A stretch of DNA of 12,986 nt, taken from Streptosporangiaceae bacterium. Its GTDB lineage: Bacteria > Actinomycetota > Actinomycetes > Streptosporangiales > Streptosporangiaceae. Position 1 is the stretch's first letter. Each line of letters begins with the position of its first letter. The notes under the pieces are model-generated. The model did not search any database and was not told the DNA's origin. It was given only the letters and a program-made list of their open reading frames with translations. Where the stretch lies: NCBI GenBank assembly GCA_030043395.1, contig JASHXW010000381.1, positions 1 to 12,986 on the forward strand, read 5' to 3'. Below are positions 1 to 6,552 of the stretch, in pieces. The translations under genes and the position numbers were made by a program.

Positions 1-336
1 GACGCGATCAAGCCTGTTCCGCAGGTGTTCGTCAACCCGCATGATGCCGAGGAGCTGGGCCTGGCTGACGGGCAGCTCACCCGGGTCACCTCGCGTCGCG
101 GCTCGATCGTGCTCGAGGCCTCCTACTCCTACCGCGAGGCCAGGGGGAACTGCTTCATCCCGTTCCACTTCCGCGAGGCGGCGGCTAACCTGCTCACCAT
201 CGACGACATTGACCCGCTGGGGAAGATCCCTGAATTCAAGTTCTGCGCGGTCCGGATCGAGCCAGCGGCTGCCGGCGATCAGGCCGCGGCTGCCAAGGCT
301 GGAGTTTCTGGCGCGGGCAAGAGCGAGGGCCACTAA
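1..336 (+). CDS. fdhA: Formate dehydrogenase catalytic subunit, C-terminal fragment (molybdopterin dinucleotide-binding domain)
   Basis: The window opens inside this gene; 111 codons of frame 1 remain, ending at TAA 334-336. The fragment is the C-terminal dinucleotide-binding domain of the molybdopterin oxidoreductase family, which grips one pterin guanine dinucleotide of the bis-MGD cofactor. Seen directly: the VNPHDAEELGL / GQLTRVTSRRGSI stretch, then PFHFREAAANLLT, DPLGKIPEFKFCAVRIE. The last two blocks are characteristic of formate dehydrogenase H/FdhA-type enzymes rather than nitrate reductases. About 20 Ala/Gly-rich residues trail the domain. The iron-sulfur domain and the active-site Cys or Sec codon lie upstream and cannot be judged. 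The downstream diaphorase gene overlaps its stop, so the product is probably the formate-oxidising (or CO2-reducing) half of a cytoplasmic NAD-linked formate dehydrogenase. The assignment to formate rather than another bis-MGD substrate rests on these motifs and on the context. Confidence 0.9.
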   Translation, partial: DAIKPVPQVFVNPHDAEELGLADGQLTRVTSRRGSIVLEASYSYREARGNCFIPFHFREAAANLLTIDDIDPLGKIPEFKFCAVRIEPAAAGDQAAAAKAGVSGAGKSEGH

Positions 337-2087
337 TGGCAATCGCGCGCGCAACGGCACCGGGCGTGGAGGCCAGGGCCGGGAAGTTCCCTGGCCCTAG
401 CCTGATCCCGGCGTTGCACGCCATCCAGGAACGCGTCGGCTGGCTGCCCCGCGAGGAGCTGGTCACGCTTGCCAGGGAAGTGCGCCGGCCCCTGTACGAG
501 ATCGAGGGCCTCATCTCGTTCTATCCGCACTTCCGCACCGAGCCGCCGCCGAGGGTCAGTGTCCGGGCCTGCCATGACCTGTCCTGCTGGCTGCGCGGCG
601 CCGACGAGCAAATCGCCGAGCTGCGGGACAGATACGGCAGTGATCCTGATGTCGAGCTCACCGAGGTCTCCTGCATCGGGCGGTGCGACCAGGCGCCTGC
701 CGTCGCGGTCGGGGAGTACCCGGCCCAGGCTGGCGAGGCCGGCCAGCACGTCGCGGCGGCCCGATGCGGTGAGCTGCCCGAGCCCGAGATCATGACCTAC
801 GGCGCGGGCGGCCCGTGGCCGAACGACCCCTACGAGCCGGGCGCGGAGCGCTATCAGGTGCTGCGCGCCGCCCTGGCTGGCCAGATCACTCCCGAGAGCC
901 TAGTCGCGACGCTGACCGAGTCGGGGCTGCGCGGCATGGGGGGCGCAGGCTTCCCGACCGGCCGCAAGTGGGGGCTGGTCGCGGCGCAGGAGGCACGCCC
1001 GAAGTACGTGATCTGCAACGCCGACGAGTCCGAGCCAGGGACGTTCAAGGACCGCCAGATCCTCGCCGAGCAGCCGCATCTGGTGCTCGAGGGCATGCTG
1101 CTCGGCATGCTGGCCGTGGGGGCCGAGGAGGGATGGGTCTTCATCAGGCACGAGTACGGCCCGGAGGAGGCGGTGATCCGCCGGGAGATCGCCTGGCTGC
1201 GCGGGGAAGGGCTAGCCGGCCAGGACGTCGCAGGCACCGGCCGGCGGTTGTCGGTGGAGGTCTTCACCTCGCCGGGCGGTTACATACTCGGCGAGGAATC
1301 GGCGCTGATCGAGTGCATGGAGGGTCACCGCGGCGAGCCAAGGAACAAGCCGCCGTTCCCTGGGACCTTCGGCCTGTGGGGCCAGCCGACGCTGATGAAC
1401 TCCGTCGAGACGTTCGCGCACGTCCCTGTCATCATCCGGCGCGGCGCGAGCTGGTGGCACGAGCAGGGCGAGGGCGGGCACTCCGGCCTGAAGTTCTTCG
1501 CGGTCTCCGGCGACGTGACCCGGCCTGGCGTGTACTGCGTCCCGATGGGCAGCACCGCCAGGCACCTGCTCGACCTGGCCGGGGGAGTGGCGGGCGGCCT
1601 GGCGCTGGCGGCGATCCAGCCAGGCGGGGCCTCGTCGAACTTCCTGCGGGCCGACCAGATCGACGTGCCGCTCGACTTCGACACGCTCGCCGCGGCGGGC
1701 TCGATGCTCGGCTCGGGTGCCATGGTCGTCCTGGCTGAGGGCACTAGCCTGCTCGGCGCGGCGACGAACGTGCTGCGCTTCTTCCGCAACGAGTCGTGCG
1801 GGAAGTGCGTGCCTTGCCGGGTCGGGTCAGCCAAGGCGCACCAGATTCTCAGCGACGTCCTGGCGTCAGGCGGCGGGCCGGACGATGTCGATGACCGGAT
1901 CACCGGGCTCGAGGAGACTTTGCGCCGGACGTCGATCTGCGGCCTAGGTCAAGTGGCGCTCGGCCCGGTGCTCAGCGTGCTGAAGCTGGGAAACGGCCAG
2001 CACGGCGACGGCCAGCACGCCAACGGCCAGCACAGCAACGGCCAGCACGGCAACGCGCAGGGCGGGGAGCAGCGCCACGGAGCCTGA
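336..2087 (+). CDS. NuoE-NuoF fused diaphorase subunit of NAD-dependent formate dehydrogenase
   Basis: 583 aa. It passes electrons from the catalytic subunit through Fe-S clusters to FMN and NAD+. Residues about 15-150 are a NuoE/FdsG-like thioredoxin-fold [2Fe-2S] domain with ligands C79, C84, C113 and C117 (C-x4-C and C-x3-C). Residues about 165-550 are NuoF/FdsB-like: a glycine-rich FMN/NADH site (RGMGGAGFPTGRKWG, 199-213), CNADESEPGTFKDR (227-240), GYILGEESALIECMEG (315-330), a SLBB region, and a [4Fe-4S] site of C488, C491, C494 and C535. NuoE and NuoF are usually separate; fusions are known in some formate dehydrogenases and hydrogenases. The ATG overlaps the fdhA stop (TAATG), with GAGGG six bases upstream, so translation is probably coupled. 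The C-terminus ends in four N/D-G-Q-H-x repeats and a Gly/Gln/His tail absent from ordinary NuoF. The stop at 2085-2087 precedes a MoeA gene lacking a normal start (see 1984-2307). Confidence in function is high. Confidence 0.93.
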   Translation: MAIARATAPGVEARAGKFPGPSLIPALHAIQERVGWLPREELVTLAREVRRPLYEIEGLISFYPHFRTEPPPRVSVRACHDLSCWLRGADEQIAELRDRYGSDPDVELTEVSCIGRCDQAPAVAVGEYPAQAGEAGQHVAAARCGELPEPEIMTYGAGGPWPNDPYEPGAERYQVLRAALAGQITPESLVATLTESGLRGMGGAGFPTGRKWGLVAAQEARPKYVICNADESEPGTFKDRQILAEQPHLVLEGMLLGMLAVGAEEGWVFIRHEYGPEEAVIRREIAWLRGEGLAGQDVAGTGRRLSVEVFTSPGGYILGEESALIECMEGHRGEPRNKPPFPGTFGLWGQPTLMNSVETFAHVPVIIRRGASWWHEQGEGGHSGLKFFAVSGDVTRPGVYCVPMGSTARHLLDLAGGVAGGLALAAIQPGGASSNFLRADQIDVPLDFDTLAAAGSMLGSGAMVVLAEGTSLLGAATNVLRFFRNESCGKCVPCRVGSAKAHQILSDVLASGGGPDDVDDRITGLEETLRRTSICGLGQVALGPVLSVLKLGNGQHGDGQHANGQHSNGQHGNAQGGEQRHGA

Positions 2088-2307
2088 CGAGGACGGGCAC
2101 GGCCAGGGCAGTCATGCTGGGGACGCCCACGCAGAGGACGGGCCCGGCCCCGGTCATGACAAGCAGGCTGGTGCCGGGCACTCGGGCCGCGAGTTCTTCA
2201 CGACGCGGACGGTCCGCGAGGCGCTCTCCGGCTTCCGCCCCGCGCGGCGCACGCCTGGCGAGAAGGTCGCGCTAGGGAGCGCGCTGGGCAGGGTCCCGGT
2301 CGCGGCG
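1984..2307 (+). other. Open MoeA-frame extension without any ATG/GTG/TTG
   Basis: Frame 1, which encodes MoeA downstream, is open from just after TGA 1981-1983 but contains no ATG, GTG or TTG until GTG 2308. CTG 2284 is the only near-cognate CUG. From about 2191 the frame reads as a genuine MoeA N-terminus (REFFTTRTVREALSGFRP, then VALGSALGRVPVAAV), so about 39 conserved codons lie before the first usable start. Between about 2080 and 2190 frame 1 encodes an acidic Gly/His-rich linker (GHGQGSHAGDAHAEDG...). Frame 2 there has ATGs at 2114 and 2156 and an even higher share of G/C at third positions. Possible explanations are a one-base assembly error, a +1 frameshift joining the diaphorase to MoeA, or a non-canonical start. 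I cannot choose between them. Confidence 0.7.
1992..2051 (+). repeat. Four tandem 15-bp coding repeats (N/D-G-Q-H-x)
   Basis: Four 15-bp units share the core GGCCAGCAC at 1995, 2010, 2025 and 2040. In the diaphorase frame they encode NGQHG, DGQHA, NGQHS and NGQHG. The unit is a multiple of three, so copy-number change would alter tail length but not frame. The tail is hydrophilic and His-rich and follows the last conserved NuoF helix. A flexible or metal-binding tail is possible but not shown. Confidence 0.9.
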
Positions 2308-3405
2308 GTGACCGCGCCCCATCCGCTGCCTGGATTCGCCAGGTCGACCGTGGACGGCTACGCGGTGCGCGCTGCCGACACCTACGGAGTCTCGGAGGGC
2401 CTGCCCGGATACCTGGAAATCGCTGGCTTCGTGCAGATGGGCGCCGAACCGGACATCGCCGTGACCCCTGGCACGGCCGTGACGATGCCGACCGGCGGCG
2501 TGTTGCCGGCCGGCGCCGATGCGGTCGTGATGGTCGAGTACACCCAGGAGGTGATGCCCGGCACGATCGAGGTCGTCCGGCCGGTCGCCCCCGGCGACGG
2601 CGTAGTGCGCGCAGACGAAGACGCGGGCGCCGGAACGGTCATCGCCCCTGGCGGCCGGCCACTGCGCGCCCAGGACCTCGGCATGCTGGCCGCCGCCGGC
2701 GTTACCGAGCTGATCGTGCACGCCCGGCCCAGGGTGACGATCTTCTCCACCGGCGACGAGGTCATGCCGCCCGAGACGGCGGCACTCAAGCCAGGGCAGG
2801 TGCGCGACGCGACCGGGGTGGCGCTGGCCGCCCTGGTCGCCCAGGCCGGAGGCGAGCCACGGTACGGCGGGATCATCCCCGACGACAAGATCGCGCTGGA
2901 GGCAGCGCTGCGCGGGGCGATGCATGGCAGCGACCTGCTCGTGGTCTCGGCCGGCTCCTCGGTAGGCGCCAGGGACGAGACCGCCGCAGCAGTCGCTGAC
3001 CTGGGTCCGCCCGGTATCTGGTGCCATGGCCTGGCTATCAAGCCAGGGAAACCCACCCTGCTGGCCGAGTGCTCCGGTACCCCCGTCATCGGACTTCCCG
3101 GCAACCCCAGGTCAGCGCTGGTGGTGTTCCGGCTCGTCGGCGTCCCCCTGGTGCGCCTGGTCGGTGGCTGCAGCGCGCCGCCTGCAGAGCCGACACTACG
3201 GGCCAGGCTGGAGCGTGACGTGGCCTCGGCCTCTGGTCGCCTCGACATCGTCCAGGTCAGGCTCGCTGACGGCGTCGCAGTGCCACTATTCGGGCTCTCC
3301 GCCCTGCTGTCCGTGCTGACCATCGCTGACGGGTACGTAGTCATCGATGAGGACGCCACGGGCCTGGACGCGGGCGCTGAGGTTGAGGTGACGCTGTACC
3401 GTTAG
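2308..3405 (+). CDS. moeA: MoeA-family molybdopterin molybdenumtransferase (5' end unresolved)
   Basis: 365 aa from GTG 2308, the first conventional start in frame. The real protein probably includes the roughly 39 residues encoded from 2191, giving about 404 aa, the usual MoeA length. MoeA inserts molybdenum (or tungsten) into adenylated molybdopterin in the cytoplasm. Seen, numbered from 2308: GFARSTVDGYAVRAADTYG (9-27), the MoeA domain I signature; MPTGGVLPAGADAVVMVEYT (60-79); the MoCF-biosynthesis domain with FSTGDEV (146-152), SAGSSVGARDETA (214-226) and GLPGNPRSALVVF (262-274); and a C-terminal beta domain to 365. The SAGSSVG loop differs from the TGGVSVG-type loop of E. coli MoeA, and Arg replaces the usual Val in GLPGNPVSA. 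It lies between the diaphorase and a second MoeA, so it probably serves the formate dehydrogenase cofactor. No Shine-Dalgarno sequence is obvious near 2308. Confidence 0.85.
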   Translation: MTAPHPLPGFARSTVDGYAVRAADTYGVSEGLPGYLEIAGFVQMGAEPDIAVTPGTAVTMPTGGVLPAGADAVVMVEYTQEVMPGTIEVVRPVAPGDGVVRADEDAGAGTVIAPGGRPLRAQDLGMLAAAGVTELIVHARPRVTIFSTGDEVMPPETAALKPGQVRDATGVALAALVAQAGGEPRYGGIIPDDKIALEAALRGAMHGSDLLVVSAGSSVGARDETAAAVADLGPPGIWCHGLAIKPGKPTLLAECSGTPVIGLPGNPRSALVVFRLVGVPLVRLVGGCSAPPAEPTLRARLERDVASASGRLDIVQVRLADGVAVPLFGLSALLSVLTIADGYVVIDEDATGLDAGAEVEVTLYR

Positions 3406-3411
3406 GCCGTC

Positions 3412-5322
3412 ATGGCGAATAGCCCGTTCATCCGGGACGTGCCGGCCGACCAGGCGCTTGCAGCCTGGCGGGCAGCGCGCGAGTCTGGCGGTTGTCCGGA
3501 GGTCCTGCCTGGCGTGCGGGTTCCGCTGCAGGACGCGGCTGGCCGGGTCACCGCCGAGCCGATCTGGGCTACTCGCTCGTCGCCCCCGTTCGATGCAGCG
3601 GGGATGGACGGGATCGCCGTGCTCGCAGCCGACACAGTCGGCGCCAGCGAGACCACTCCGGTCTACCTGGAACCCGACGCCTACGACGTGGTCGACACTG
3701 GCGACCCGATGCCCGGCGGGCGCGACGCGGTCGTGATGCGCGAGCACGTGCATTACGCGGGCGACCGTGCGCAGTTGCTCGCGGCCGTGCCGCCGTATCA
3801 CAACGTCCGCTCGATTGGCGAGGACATCAGCGCCACCGAGCTCCTGCTGCCTACCGGCCACCGGCTGCGGGCAGCCGACCTCGCTGCCGCTGCCGCAGCG
3901 GGCGCGACCGATCTGGTGGTGCGGCGCCAGCCCGTCGTGTGCGTGCTGCCGACCGGCGACGAAGTCAGGCCGATAGGTACCACCACCGGCCCCGGCGAGA
4001 TCCTGGACACCAACTCCCTCATGCTCGCCGCTCAGGCGAGGGAGGCGGGATGCCTCGCGCGGACCCTGCCCATCGAGCCCGACGACCCGGAGGGCCTGGC
4101 CAGGGCGGTCAAGTCCGCCGCGGCGCACTGCGACCTGCTGATCATCGTGGCCGGATCAAGCGCGGGCCGCGACGACTACACCGCCCGCATCGTCGGTGAC
4201 CTGGGGATACTTGCAGTACACGGAGTCGCGGTCAGGCCCGGGCATCCGGTGGTGCTCGGCGTCGTAGACGGCACGCCGGTGATCGGCGCTCCTGGGTATC
4301 CGGTATCAGCCGCCCTGACTTTCAAGATCTTCGCCGAGCCGCTGCTCGCCCAGCTCGAGGGCGCGGCTCCGGCCTACCATCCGCAGGTCAGGGCCAGGCT
4401 GGCCAGGAAGCTCGCATCGCCGCTGGGCATGGACGACTGGGTCAGGGTCCGGCTCGGCGTCGTGGGCGGAACGCTGGTCGCCACGCCGCTACCCCGCGGG
4501 GCCGGAGTGCTCACCTCGCTGGTGCGGGCCGACGGGCTACTCGTCGTCCCTGCCGGCCTGGAGGGCCACCACCCAGGGGAGGATGTGGATGTCGAGCTGT
4601 TGCGGGGCGTCAGCGAGATCGAGCACACGATCGTCGCCATCGGCTCCCACGACCTGATACTCGACCTCGCCGCATCGGCACTGCGCGAGACCGACCCGCT
4701 GGTGACACTCGCATCGTCGAACGTCGGCTCGCTCGGCGGCCTCGTGGCGCTCCGCGACGGCCTGTGCCACATCGCCGGATCTCACCTGCTCGACCCGTCA
4801 ACCGGCGAGTACACGCTGCCCTACCTCGACCGGATCATGCCCGGCCAGGACATCGGCGTCGTCCGGCTGGCACGGCGCGACCAGGGGCTGATCGTCGGCA
4901 AGGGCAACCCGCTGCAAGTAGCTGGCATCGATGACCTGACTAGGCCAGGCCTGCGGTACGTGAACCGGCAGCGGGGGGCGGGTACCCGGGTGCTGCTCGA
5001 TCACGAGCTCAGCCACCGGGGAATAGACCCTGCCGCGATCGACGGGTACGGCCGCGAGGAACCAACTCATCTCGCGGTCGCAGCGGCCGTCGCCGCCGGC
5101 CGCTGCGACGCCGGGATGGGAATCATGGCGGCTGCGCGCGCCTTCGGCCTGGACTTCATCTCGGTGGCCTGGGAACCCTACGACCTGGTCGTCCGCCAGC
5201 AGGACCTGGACGGGCCGATCCTGGCTCCGCTATGGGACCTGCTGGCGGCTCGGGGCTTCCGAGCGCAGGTAGAGGCACTCGGCGGTTACGACACGACCGA
5301 GATGGGTCAGCGTATCAGGTAG
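3412..5322 (+). CDS. MoeA-like protein fused to a periplasmic-binding-protein-like domain
   Basis: 636 aa, starting six bases after the first moeA stop with only a weak AGG upstream, so translation is probably coupled. Residues about 10-400 are a MoeA fold: PPFDAAGMDGIAV (58-70), PMPGGRDAVVMREHV (99-113), LPTGDEV (179-185), VAGSSAGRDDYT (246-257) and GAPGYPVSAALTF (292-304). Residues about 405-625 resemble the PBP-like/LysR-substrate-binding-like domain found fused to some MoeA proteins: IVAIGSHDLILDLAA, SSNVGSLGGLVALRDG, DLTRPGLRYVNRQRGAGTR (508-526) and AAGRCDAGMGIMAAA. There is no helix-turn-helix and no signal peptide, so it is cytoplasmic and not a LysR regulator. The MoeA half has GAPGYP where catalytic MoeA usually has GLPGNP, and GRDDY in the MoCF loop, so it may bind an oxyanion or pterin rather than do the same chemistry as its neighbour. 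That role is inference; the domain make-up is clear. Confidence 0.85.
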   Translation: MANSPFIRDVPADQALAAWRAARESGGCPEVLPGVRVPLQDAAGRVTAEPIWATRSSPPFDAAGMDGIAVLAADTVGASETTPVYLEPDAYDVVDTGDPMPGGRDAVVMREHVHYAGDRAQLLAAVPPYHNVRSIGEDISATELLLPTGHRLRAADLAAAAAAGATDLVVRRQPVVCVLPTGDEVRPIGTTTGPGEILDTNSLMLAAQAREAGCLARTLPIEPDDPEGLARAVKSAAAHCDLLIIVAGSSAGRDDYTARIVGDLGILAVHGVAVRPGHPVVLGVVDGTPVIGAPGYPVSAALTFKIFAEPLLAQLEGAAPAYHPQVRARLARKLASPLGMDDWVRVRLGVVGGTLVATPLPRGAGVLTSLVRADGLLVVPAGLEGHHPGEDVDVELLRGVSEIEHTIVAIGSHDLILDLAASALRETDPLVTLASSNVGSLGGLVALRDGLCHIAGSHLLDPSTGEYTLPYLDRIMPGQDIGVVRLARRDQGLIVGKGNPLQVAGIDDLTRPGLRYVNRQRGAGTRVLLDHELSHRGIDPAAIDGYGREEPTHLAVAAAVAAGRCDAGMGIMAAARAFGLDFISVAWEPYDLVVRQQDLDGPILAPLWDLLAARGFRAQVEALGGYDTTEMGQRIR

Positions 5323-5340
5323 CCGCTTCATGCTGCGCCC

Positions 5341-5373
5341 CGCCGGCAACGCCCGCAGGTGGCGTGTCCGGCG
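5341..5373 (+). terminator. Nested hairpin ending the fdh-moe operon
   Basis: Outer stem CGCCGG (5341-5346) pairs with CCGGCG (5368-5373). After a 2x2 internal mismatch, ACGCC (5349-5353) pairs with GGCGT (5361-5365) around a 7-nt loop. That makes 11 pairs, beginning 19 bp after the second moeA stop and followed by a short T-rich run (TGTTTGT). The position suits an intrinsic-type terminator between the operon and the tetR promoter. Confidence 0.6.
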
Positions 5374-5379
5374 CCATGT

Positions 5380-5408
5380 TTGTCAATGCCGTCCTGGTCA
5401 AGCACTAT
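5380..5408 (+). promoter_or_regulatory. Candidate tetR promoter placing +1 on the start codon (leaderless)
   Basis: TTGTCA (5380-5385), a 17-bp spacer and CACTAT (5403-5408) form a sigma-70-like promoter. Six bases separate the -10 from ATG 5415, so +1 would fall on the A of the start codon. There is no Shine-Dalgarno sequence in front of 5415. GTCAA occurs twice, 15 bp apart (5382 and 5397), and could be part of an autoregulatory site. The -10 is only a moderate match. Confidence 0.45.
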
Positions 5409-5414
5409 GGCCTG

Positions 5415-6089
5415 ATGACCCAGGCGCAGCCGGGCCGCGGCGGTCCCGACCGCGGTCAGCGAAGGAGCAGTTACCACCACGGCGACCTGCCGAACGCGCT
5501 CGCCGACGCGGCCACCGAGATGGCACGCCAGGGGGGTCCCGACGCCGTCGTGCTGAGAGCCGCCGCCCGAGCTGCCGGGGTCTCCGCGGCGGCCGCGTAC
5601 CGGCACTTCGCCGATCATGGCGAGTTGCTCCAGGTGGTGCGCCAGCGGGCATTGAGCGCACTAGCCGACTCGATGCGCAAGAGCCTGGCCGAAGGCGAGC
5701 CGCTGGCCGACCCGGCGCAGGAGGCCTTGCGCAAGCTGCGCGCCCTCGGACGCGCCTACATCAGGTTCGCCCTGGAGGATCCCGGCCTCTTCCGCACCGC
5801 CTTCAGCCGACCGGTCAAGCCGCCCCCGCCAGTCTCCGGACGCCTGACAGAGCACAGTCCGTACGCGCTGATGAGCGAGGTACTCGACGAGCTGGTACAG
5901 GCCGGCGTGCTCGAGCCAAGCAGGCGGGAAGTGGTGGAGATTCCTGCCTGGGGCGCCGTGCACGGCATCGCGACGTTGCTTGTCGACGGGCCGCTTGCGC
6001 TGCTCACTGATGCCGAGCGAGCAGAAGTCATCGCCAGGAACTATGACTTCGTCCTCAACGGCCTTTCCGGTACGAGCGCCGAGCGCTAG
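5415..6089 (+). CDS. TetR/AcrR-family transcriptional regulator (WHG-type C-terminal domain)
   Basis: 224 aa from ATG 5415. The N-terminal DNA-binding domain covers about 18-80: YHHGDLPNALADAA (helix 1), LRAAARAAGVSAAAAYRHF (helix-turn-helix, about 47-65), then DHGELLQVV. The C-terminal ligand domain contains FALEDPGLFRTAF (118-130) and EIPAWGAVHGIATLLVDG (175-192), the Trp-His-Gly pattern of the TetR_C_33/WHG subgroup. These regulators usually repress and respond to small lipophilic ligands; the ligand here is unknown. ATG 5376 is in frame but abuts the terminator-like hairpin and would sit upstream of the promoter, so I prefer 5415. Candidate targets are its own promoter and the dyad promoter at 6231. 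It may instead act on the nearby lipid/glycan genes. Any link to formate dehydrogenase is only by proximity. Confidence 0.88.
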   Translation: MTQAQPGRGGPDRGQRRSSYHHGDLPNALADAATEMARQGGPDAVVLRAAARAAGVSAAAAYRHFADHGELLQVVRQRALSALADSMRKSLAEGEPLADPAQEALRKLRALGRAYIRFALEDPGLFRTAFSRPVKPPPPVSGRLTEHSPYALMSEVLDELVQAGVLEPSRREVVEIPAWGAVHGIATLLVDGPLALLTDAERAEVIARNYDFVLNGLSGTSAER

Positions 6090-6093
6090 CCAT

Positions 6094-6120
6094 CGCAGGT
6101 CAGCCGGCCAGGCGCCTGCG
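6094..6120 (+). terminator. Possible terminator after tetR
   Basis: CGCAGG (6094-6099) pairs with CCTGCG (6115-6120) across 15 nt that contain a self-complementary GCCGGC. It starts five bases after the tetR stop and is followed by a pyrimidine-rich TCTCCTGCTCTTGCTG tract. It is a short stem without a true U run, so support is moderate. Confidence 0.4.
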
Positions 6121-6230
6121 TCTCCTGCTCTTGCTGCACGATGAGGCCCGTCGCATGGGTCGCACGGTATGGCGAAAAAGGGACAAAGAGTCTCCTAACA
6201 AGCTCGCGGCAAAATTGGCTGCGCCATCAT

Positions 6231-6260
6231 GTTGACATCGTTAACTTCGTGCGGCATTCT
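6231..6260 (+). promoter_or_regulatory. Promoter with overlapping dyad operator, upstream of the small membrane protein
   Basis: TTGACA (6232-6237) is a perfect -35. A 17-bp spacer leads to CATTCT (6255-6260) as a -10. The -35 overlaps the dyad GTTGAC-ATC-GTTAAC (6231-6245), whose half-sites differ by one base, as expected for a TetR- or MarR-type operator. A second imperfect dyad, GTAAACGACGTACAC (6267-6281), lies at about +1. The surrounding 6170-6290 stretch is more AT-rich than the rest of the window. The adjacent TetR protein is a natural candidate binder, by inference. Confidence 0.55.
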
Positions 6261-6299
6261 AGAGATGTAAACGACGTACACATTGAAGAGGCGATCACC

Positions 6300-6521
6300 A
6301 TGATTGACACCCACCTGATCAGCGTGGCGCTGACGACAGCCGGGATCTGCGTCGCAGCCGCCTTCGTCCTCGCAGCCGCGATCATCACGATCGGCGCCGT
6401 CATGCAGCGCCGCCGGACCCCAGCGACTCCGTCAGGTCACGCTACGACGACGCTGGCTCACGAGGCCCTGACCGATCCGGCACTGCCCGAGCCGGCAGCG
6501 CGGGTGCCAGCCCTGCGGTAA
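6300..6521 (+). CDS. Small single-span membrane protein, unknown function
   Basis: 73 aa. I chose ATG 6300 because GAAGAGG (6285-6291) sits eight bases upstream and the promoter at 6232-6260 lies ahead of it. The frame stays open back to 6141, but that part overlaps the promoter and does not look coding. Residues about 6-35 are one strongly hydrophobic helix (LISVALTTAGICVAAAFVLA onwards). It is followed by QRRR, which by the positive-inside rule puts the Pro/Ala-rich C-terminal 35 residues in the cytoplasm. I recognise no family. It ends 31 bp from the convergent GT87 gene. A promoter of its own, a good ribosome-binding site and a clear helix support it as a real gene, perhaps controlled by the preceding TetR protein. 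Confidence 0.6.
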   Translation: MIDTHLISVALTTAGICVAAAFVLAAAIITIGAVMQRRRTPATPSGHATTTLAHEALTDPALPEPAARVPALR

Positions 6522-6552
6522 CCGGGCAAAGCGCAGCCGAGGGGACGAGAAG

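Noticed and set aside
815..1738. 307-codon + strand frame inside the diaphorase gene, and other long frames opposite or inside real genes (for example 2272-3027, 2382-3359, 6856-7956)
   Set aside because: Arg/Pro/Gly-rich translations without family motifs, fully inside well-supported genes; typical high-GC shadow frames.
3412..5322. LysR-type regulator reading of the second MoeA because of its C-terminal domain
   Set aside because: There is no helix-turn-helix; the N-terminal 400 residues are MoeA-like, and the C-terminal domain is the PBP-like type fused to MoeA.
5232..5414. Upstream extension of the tetR frame (starts at 5232 or 5376)
   Set aside because: Overlaps the end of the MoeA-PBP gene and a terminator-like hairpin; the TetR domain itself begins after 5415.
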